Source: Ascoidea tarda (nom. inval.)
Lineage: Eukaryota > Ascomycota > Saccharomycetes > Ascoideales > Ascoideaceae
DNA: 64,000 nucleotides
Reading direction: 5' to 3'
Assembly (NCBI GenBank): GCA_030560485.1
Contig: JAKTTS010000001.1
Coordinates: forward strand, 62,001-126,000
The notes beneath the pieces were generated by a model. It saw nothing but the letters and a program-made list of their open reading frames with translations. It searched no databases and was not told the DNA's origin. Positions 59,864 through 64,000 of this stretch are shown here, in pieces. The position numbers and the translations under genes were made by a program. The stretch's first letter is position 1; every line of letters starts with the position of its first letter.

Positions 59864-60608
59864 ATGGTTGTTAATAATCCAAATAATTGGTAAGTAGAGC
59901 CTGGTAGTTTATATGGTACCGAATAATGATTAGTAATTAGTGATGAGTGGATTGTTATTTACGAAATATGGGCGATTAAAATAATGGATATGCAAATACT
60001 AATGGAATTTTGAAACTATTATTGGTGTTGAATATAGGCATTGGGTTGATAAGAACTGCTTAAATTGGGCTAGAGAGTATCTTGAAAATAATTTGACAAC
60101 AATTTCCAAAGCCATAAGTGTTGCAAAGAACAAGAAGGATAGTAGTGATAATAGCGAGATTTTAATCGAGGTTGTTAAGATTAACTCAGTCAGTGGCGAT
60201 TGCGATGTTGCTCAAAGAAAGGGGAAAACCAAGTGTATTTTTGATTTAAACTTGGAATTTGAGGTGAATGGTGTTTTGCTCAACACCAAGGATGATGCAA
60301 TAGAGGGCAAAGGGGAGACCCAAGCCGGAAAGGACGCTGAAAAGGAAGAGAAGGAAAGCAGTAAGAAAAGCAAGGCCAATGTGTTGTTCAGCAACAAAGT
60401 ATCATTGCCGGAGTTCTTGCATGACATGCCCCAGGCTGATTACAACTTCATAATCCACAGCTCGACGATAAGCAGCGACGAACCATTGGACATGAACGAG
60501 AAGTCTGTTATCCGAGCCAACCTCTTGCCATTGGTCACTGCAGAGTTGATGAAGTTCCAGTCTGTGTTGATCGAAACCCACTCGAAGGACATCCAGCACT
60601 CTTTCTAA
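59864..60608 (+). CDS. HCH1: Hsp90 co-chaperone Hch1 (Aha1 N-terminal domain type), spliced
   Basis: Hch1 binds the middle domain of Hsp90 and modulates its ATPase. Exon 1 (59864-59889) encodes MVVNNPNN and the first two bases of Trp. Exon 2 (60038-60608) continues HWVDKNCLNWAREYLENNL. The joined start agrees with S. cerevisiae Hch1 (MVVLNPNNWHWVDKN). Later matches are VSGDCDVAQRKGKTKCIFDL, VSLPEFLHDM and the end LIETHSKDIQHSF (ScHch1 ends KEHSKDIQV). The 198-residue product lacks the C-terminal AHSA1 domain of Aha1, so it is Hch1 and not Aha1. A Lys/Glu-rich loop at about residues 100-120 is an insertion relative to S. cerevisiae (153 residues). Confidence 0.93.
59890..60037 (+). other. Spliceosomal intron of HCH1
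   Basis: The 148-base intron starts GTAAGT, has a TACTAAT branch site at 59997-60003 and ends ATATAG, 34 bases later. It splits the Trp codon (TG|G) in phase 2, 26 bases after the A of the ATG. Confidence 0.92.
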
Positions 60609-61347
60609 CCAGCTGTGTCTGCAACTGCAGCTGGTTCCAATCTGCGGCAGTCTGTTCTCGAGCAGAGCTGTTTCAGCTTTGTATAGAAACCGCGACAATG
60701 CACGTGTGTGGAACCACTCTGCTGGACGTATCCAGGGTCTTGGACCGCTGCACCCCTGTGCACATACTCGTGTATGCACACTCACGCGTGTGGTATAAAT
60801 AGATCTGGCGTTTCTTTTGGCGTTTCCGCTGTTTTTTTGAGAGACATTTCCCATTTGGGCCGGCGCACAGAAGTCCGTGATCTGATGAGCCTTCATGCTG
60901 GCCGGTGGGCGCGGTATTAAAGGTGGGCCGTAAAGGCGAGCCGTAAACCGTCGCCGATCTGCTCGAAGCACAGCTGTTGTATCTTGCGAGACACATCATA
61001 TTCCTGGGTTCGCTTATTGTTCGCCAGCTTCTATAATTATTCTGGAGCCTTTCTGTCTGCTATAATTATTCTCTTCCCTAACTCCTCTGACTGTTCCCTT
61101 TTATTCTTTCACACACTTTGCTTGCAAGCTTCATATATCTTCACTTTTTCTTGTTTTTGTTCTTGTTCTTGCACTTTGGCTATCTCTCGCTTTGCTAATA
61201 GCTCAGTCCTTAATTCTATATATTCTCCTCCTTCATTCAACCTTAACTTTTCTTTACAGGTTTACTCGCTTTGTCCAGTCCACCCTCTTTACTATTTCCA
61301 CTGCTTTTCTCCAGCTTATCTTATTCGTTTTATTCCTTTTGTCGATC
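60609..61347. promoter_or_regulatory. HCH1 3' flank and WSC promoter with a GC-rich island
   Basis: About 60610-60990 is GC-rich, with a CACGTG palindrome at 60701-60706 and a strong TATAAATA at 60794-60801, 550 bases before the WSC ATG. GCCGTAAA occurs twice at about 60927-60948. CTATAATTATTCT occurs twice at about 61031 and 61061. About 61070-61340 is pyrimidine-rich, as in long yeast leaders. The WSC frame runs 52 codons upstream of its ATG without an ATG at the head. Short open frames in the island lack domains. Confidence 0.5.
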
Positions 61348-63585
61348 ATGAAATCAAAATTTTGGTTTTCCTTACTACTTTCATTAAATCTTGTTAATGC
61401 TGATGATGCAGACAACTTCAACAATGAAGAGCTTCTCTCCTTACTAAACAACAACAACGAAAAGGATGCCAATCCTGAAATCATAAATGATTTTTTTCAA
61501 ACAGATTACCTTTCAGATCCTGATGCTGAATCTGAAGTATACTCGTATTTTGGCTGTTACTCTTTGTTCATAAACGACGATTTAATATTAAACAACCAAA
61601 TCAATATTCCAATACCAAATGACCATAATAATATCGAAAATGAAAATGAAAATGAAAATTATAATGACTATCTAATAGATTGCATATCATCATGCTCTTT
61701 AGATGATAATTACAAAAACTTAATTGCAACCAATAATCTAAACCAATGCTTTTGCAACTTGACCAACCAAAATTTAAATATCAAATACTCTGACAACTAT
61801 TGTGACAATTCAAATATCATCAATAAAAATCAAAATGTCAACAGCAATAACCTCAATCTCAACTATTTCTCTATTTATAGTCTAAATGACAACAACAATA
61901 ACAACAGTAATAACAATAATATTAACATTAACAATGTTAATAACAATGTCAAACCCAATGACTATAAAAACAACCCAGGTAATCCCAATGGAATCTCTCT
62001 CAATAATAACAACAATAACAAAAAAACCATCAACGACTTGCTCATCCACCCTCCTATTCAAAAATTCAGATTGGTCAAATACGACGTCGAAGATGGAAAT
62101 AACTCAACTGATACCACCGAAACTGTCTCTCCAACTAGCTCAAGTATCGATGATTCCACTTCAACAACCCCAACTACCTCAACCATTCCTACCACTTCAA
62201 CCACTCCTACCACCTCAACCACTCCTACCACTTCAACTACTCCTACCACGTCAACCACTAGTTCAACTCCAACTTCTCTGAATACACCAACAACCAGTTC
62301 TTCTGCACCTTCCACTCTTTCTTCAAGTCCACGTCCTTCCCCCTCTATAACCTCTTCCTCATATTCATCCACCTCAATTTTATCTACTGACTCTGATACT
62401 GATACTGATACTGAAACCGAAACTGAGACAGACACTGAGACAGAATCCACCTCCACTGAGTCTGACTCAGATTCCTCTACTTCTTCCTCATCTTCATCAT
62501 CCTCTTCCTCATCCTCTTCCTCATCCTCTTCCTCTTCCTCATCGTTAAGTTCATCCTACTCCATCTCTACACTAGTCTCCTCGACTACAATGGTCACGTC
62601 AAGTTCCACCTTTATCAGTATCACAACAACTTCTGCTTCTGAATTCACTGATGACAATGGTAACGTATTAACCTCTCAAATTGTCATCACAACTGGTATA
62701 TACTCAGACGTTGTCCTAACTCTAACAACCGATTTTGTCTACTCTTCAACTGTTTTGCTAGTCGCCCAAGGCTCCTCATCCGTTAAAAAACTAAGTGGAG
62801 GTGGAATTGCCGGAATTATTGTGGGCTCAATCTCAGGTGTTGCCATTATTGCTGGCTTGATGTTCTTCTACGTGAAAAAGGTCAAAAAGAGAGATGACCA
62901 AGAAAAGAAATTAAATCTTGCTACTATTGCTGCTACAATGAACAAAAAAGACGACTCCAGTGATTATCATGGTAACATCAACGGTCTTAGTGGCACAAAT
63001 ACCAATACCAGATTATACACTGCTGGTGGCGACCAATTTGACTTTGAAAATCCAACAAACTTGGTCCAAAGACTACCTGTTCACGACGAGATTTACGATA
63101 ACCCAAATCTAAAGAGCACAACAAGATACAGCAGTTTAATCGGAAGCACTGGTACCAACGATGATTTATCTTCATTAACTTACGTTAATTCCATGCATAA
63201 CAAATCTGCAAGGCATGGGAGAAACAATAACAGCATCTCAACCAAAAATTCTCAAACAAATTCCTTTTCAAATAACCCAACACCAACTTCAAATTCTCAT
63301 CCAAATATAAATGGAGCCTATTCACCCCAACAACAGCATAATCAAAACCAAAACCAAAACCAAAACGACAATAGATACTCCTTTGTATCCCAGAGATCAG
63401 GCGAAATAAAAGTCAACAACCATGTGGCCGACAAAGACACCACTTCAAGAAGAGGCACAATTGGTGATTTCAGATCAATGTTAGACAACAACTTCCAATT
63501 AAAAGTCGCTAACCCCGATAGTATCGAAGAAAGTGATAATGAGGAATCAACCATGATTGGAAAGAATAGAGCCCATCCAAAATAA
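61348..63585 (+). CDS. WSC-domain cell wall integrity sensor
   Basis: WSC proteins sense wall stress at the plasma membrane and activate Rho1-Pkc1 signalling through Rom2. The ATG at 61348 gives 745 residues. The signal peptide is MKSKFWFSLLLSLNLVNA. A WSC domain lies at about residues 65-180, with Cys in YFGCYS, CISSCSL, QCFCNL and NYC, expanded by Asn-rich inserts. A Ser/Thr-rich region at about 255-415 (TTPTTST repeats, long Ser run) would be O-mannosylated and act as a spring. One membrane segment is GGIAGIIVGSISGVAIIAGL (about 487-510), followed by KKVKKR. The cytoplasmic tail contains QFDFENPTNLVQRLPVHDEI. Similarity to Wsc2/Wsc3 over Wsc1 cannot be decided. One CTG codon lies in the Ser/Thr region (62278-62280). 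Confidence 0.9.
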   Translation: MKSKFWFSLLLSLNLVNADDADNFNNEELLSLLNNNNEKDANPEIINDFFQTDYLSDPDAESEVYSYFGCYSLFINDDLILNNQINIPIPNDHNNIENENENENYNDYLIDCISSCSLDDNYKNLIATNNLNQCFCNLTNQNLNIKYSDNYCDNSNIINKNQNVNSNNLNLNYFSIYSLNDNNNNNSNNNNININNVNNNVKPNDYKNNPGNPNGISLNNNNNNKKTINDLLIHPPIQKFRLVKYDVEDGNNSTDTTETVSPTSSSIDDSTSTTPTTSTIPTTSTTPTTSTTPTTSTTPTTSTTSSTPTSLNTPTTSSSAPSTLSSSPRPSPSITSSSYSSTSILSTDSDTDTDTETETETDTETESTSTESDSDSSTSSSSSSSSSSSSSSSSSSSSSLSSSYSISTLVSSTTMVTSSSTFISITTTSASEFTDDNGNVLTSQIVITTGIYSDVVLTLTTDFVYSSTVLLVAQGSSSVKKLSGGGIAGIIVGSISGVAIIAGLMFFYVKKVKKRDDQEKKLNLATIAATMNKKDDSSDYHGNINGLSGTNTNTRLYTAGGDQFDFENPTNLVQRLPVHDEIYDNPNLKSTTRYSSLIGSTGTNDDLSSLTYVNSMHNKSARHGRNNNSISTKNSQTNSFSNNPTPTSNSHPNINGAYSPQQQHNQNQNQNQNDNRYSFVSQRSGEIKVNNHVADKDTTSRRGTIGDFRSMLDNNFQLKVANPDSIEESDNEESTMIGKNRAHPK

Positions 63586-63828
63586 TCTCCAATTTCTCGA
63601 CCATAGCTATAAAATTATAAAAGTATATACTCGAAAAATCATACTATGAAAGTGAAATGCTAATAATATAATATAATACTAATAATACTATTATTAATAA
63701 GGACTATAAATGTACTACTATTAACCTTGTTGCTTAAATTAAATACAAAAATTCAATCAAAGGGATAACGAACAATTAGTTTGATATACAATTATATTTT
63801 TTAATTTTTTTGCGTTTTTTGTTTCTTT
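63586..63828. other. AT-rich 3' flank
   Basis: This is the WSC 3' flank, with TAATA/TAATATAATATAATACTAA repeats at 63661-63700. No gene is seen. Confidence 0.4.
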
Positions 63829-63999
63829 TTATTTTATTTTGTACAATTTCTTTTTTTTATTTTTTAAAAATTTTTGTTTCACAAATTTTTCCTTCTGTTT
63901 TCCAGTAACCGTTTTTTTTTTCTTTAATTTTGTTCTTAATGTGTTTCTTTTTACTGAACTGTTTTTTGTTAATAATCTATTTTTCCTATTTTTTGCGAG
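63829..63999 (-). CDS. Possible C-terminal end of a Lys-rich protein (gene runs off the right edge)
   Basis: On the minus strand one frame is open from base 63999 to a TAA at 63829-63831, 56 codons with about 45% Lys or Arg. It ends TGKQKEKFVKQKFLKNKKKK then LYKIK. Such tails occur in nucleolar and ribosome-biogenesis proteins. In DNA this rich in T-runs, a Lys-rich open frame can also arise by chance, so support is weak. The other two minus-strand frames close quickly. Confidence 0.3.
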   Translation of the reverse strand, partial: LAKNRKNRLLTKNSSVKRNTLRTKLKKKKTVTGKQKEKFVKQKFLKNKKKKLYKIK

Positions 64000-64000
64000 T

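Noticed and set aside
60402-60999. 189- and 108-codon minus-strand frames over the HCH1 end and WSC promoter
   Set aside because: One is antisense to HCH1 exon 2; both are Cys/Arg-rich without domains.
953-63828. CRISPR arrays, insertion sequences, LTR pairs or centromere-type repeats
   Set aside because: None were seen. The tandem repeats present are short microsatellites and the inverted repeats are single and lack mobile-element genes.

Overview
The window is nuclear DNA from an ascomycete yeast of the subphylum Saccharomycotina. Genes are dense and almost all intronless. The DNA is strongly AT-rich and the proteins carry long Asn/Asp/Ser runs. The gene set is typical of budding yeasts: DASH subunit DAD1, MED18, SLA1, HCH1, a WSC sensor, TPS2 and a vacuolar ABCC pump. 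Two short introns were found by hand, in MIX14 and HCH1, both close to the start codon with yeast-like donor and branch sites. CTG codons are very rare. The nine I located sit mostly where Ser fits as well as or better than Leu, so a CUG-Ser lineage is possible; species and code are not proven.

Layout. 1-8521: BMS1 (5' part of the gene, minus), SLA1 (minus) and an MNN2/MNN5-type mannosyltransferase (plus). 9756-21799: FUM1, DAD1, a very large atypical Rho GTPase, the fluoride exporter FEX, an unnamed nuclear protein with SUMO-binding-like motifs and a RAD51-binding-like tail, PDX3, MED18 and BTN1. 22022-25953: BNA3 and SCC4. 27679-30150: an accessory P-loop NTPase plus restriction-nuclease-like gene, apparently broken, set in about 2.6 kb of otherwise gene-poor DNA. 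31026-45845: RGA-type LIM/RhoGAP, ARG82, a DMT-family transporter, WBP1, a small coiled-coil protein and INP51. 46325-52587: TPS2 with one in-frame stop, MIX14, APS1 and a His/Asn-rich unknown. 54031-63585: a YBT1/VMR1-type ABC transporter, HCH1 and a WSC sensor. A possible Lys-rich gene end lies at the right edge.

How the genes relate. They are mostly housekeeping genes without operon-like logic. Several act in neighbouring processes: polarity and wall signalling (Rho GTPase, RhoGAP, WSC sensor), endocytosis and phosphoinositides (SLA1, INP51, APS1, ARG82), and glycosylation (MNN2-like, WBP1).

Unusual content. The accessory NTPase/nuclease relic resembles Crinkler-type effectors. TPS2 is interrupted by one in-frame TAA. 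The Rho protein lacks the catalytic Gln. A 30-bp perfect inverted repeat abuts the APS1 stop. GC-rich, hairpin-bearing islands recur in intergenic DNA of this AT-rich genome. All calls come from reading the sequence; no searches were run.
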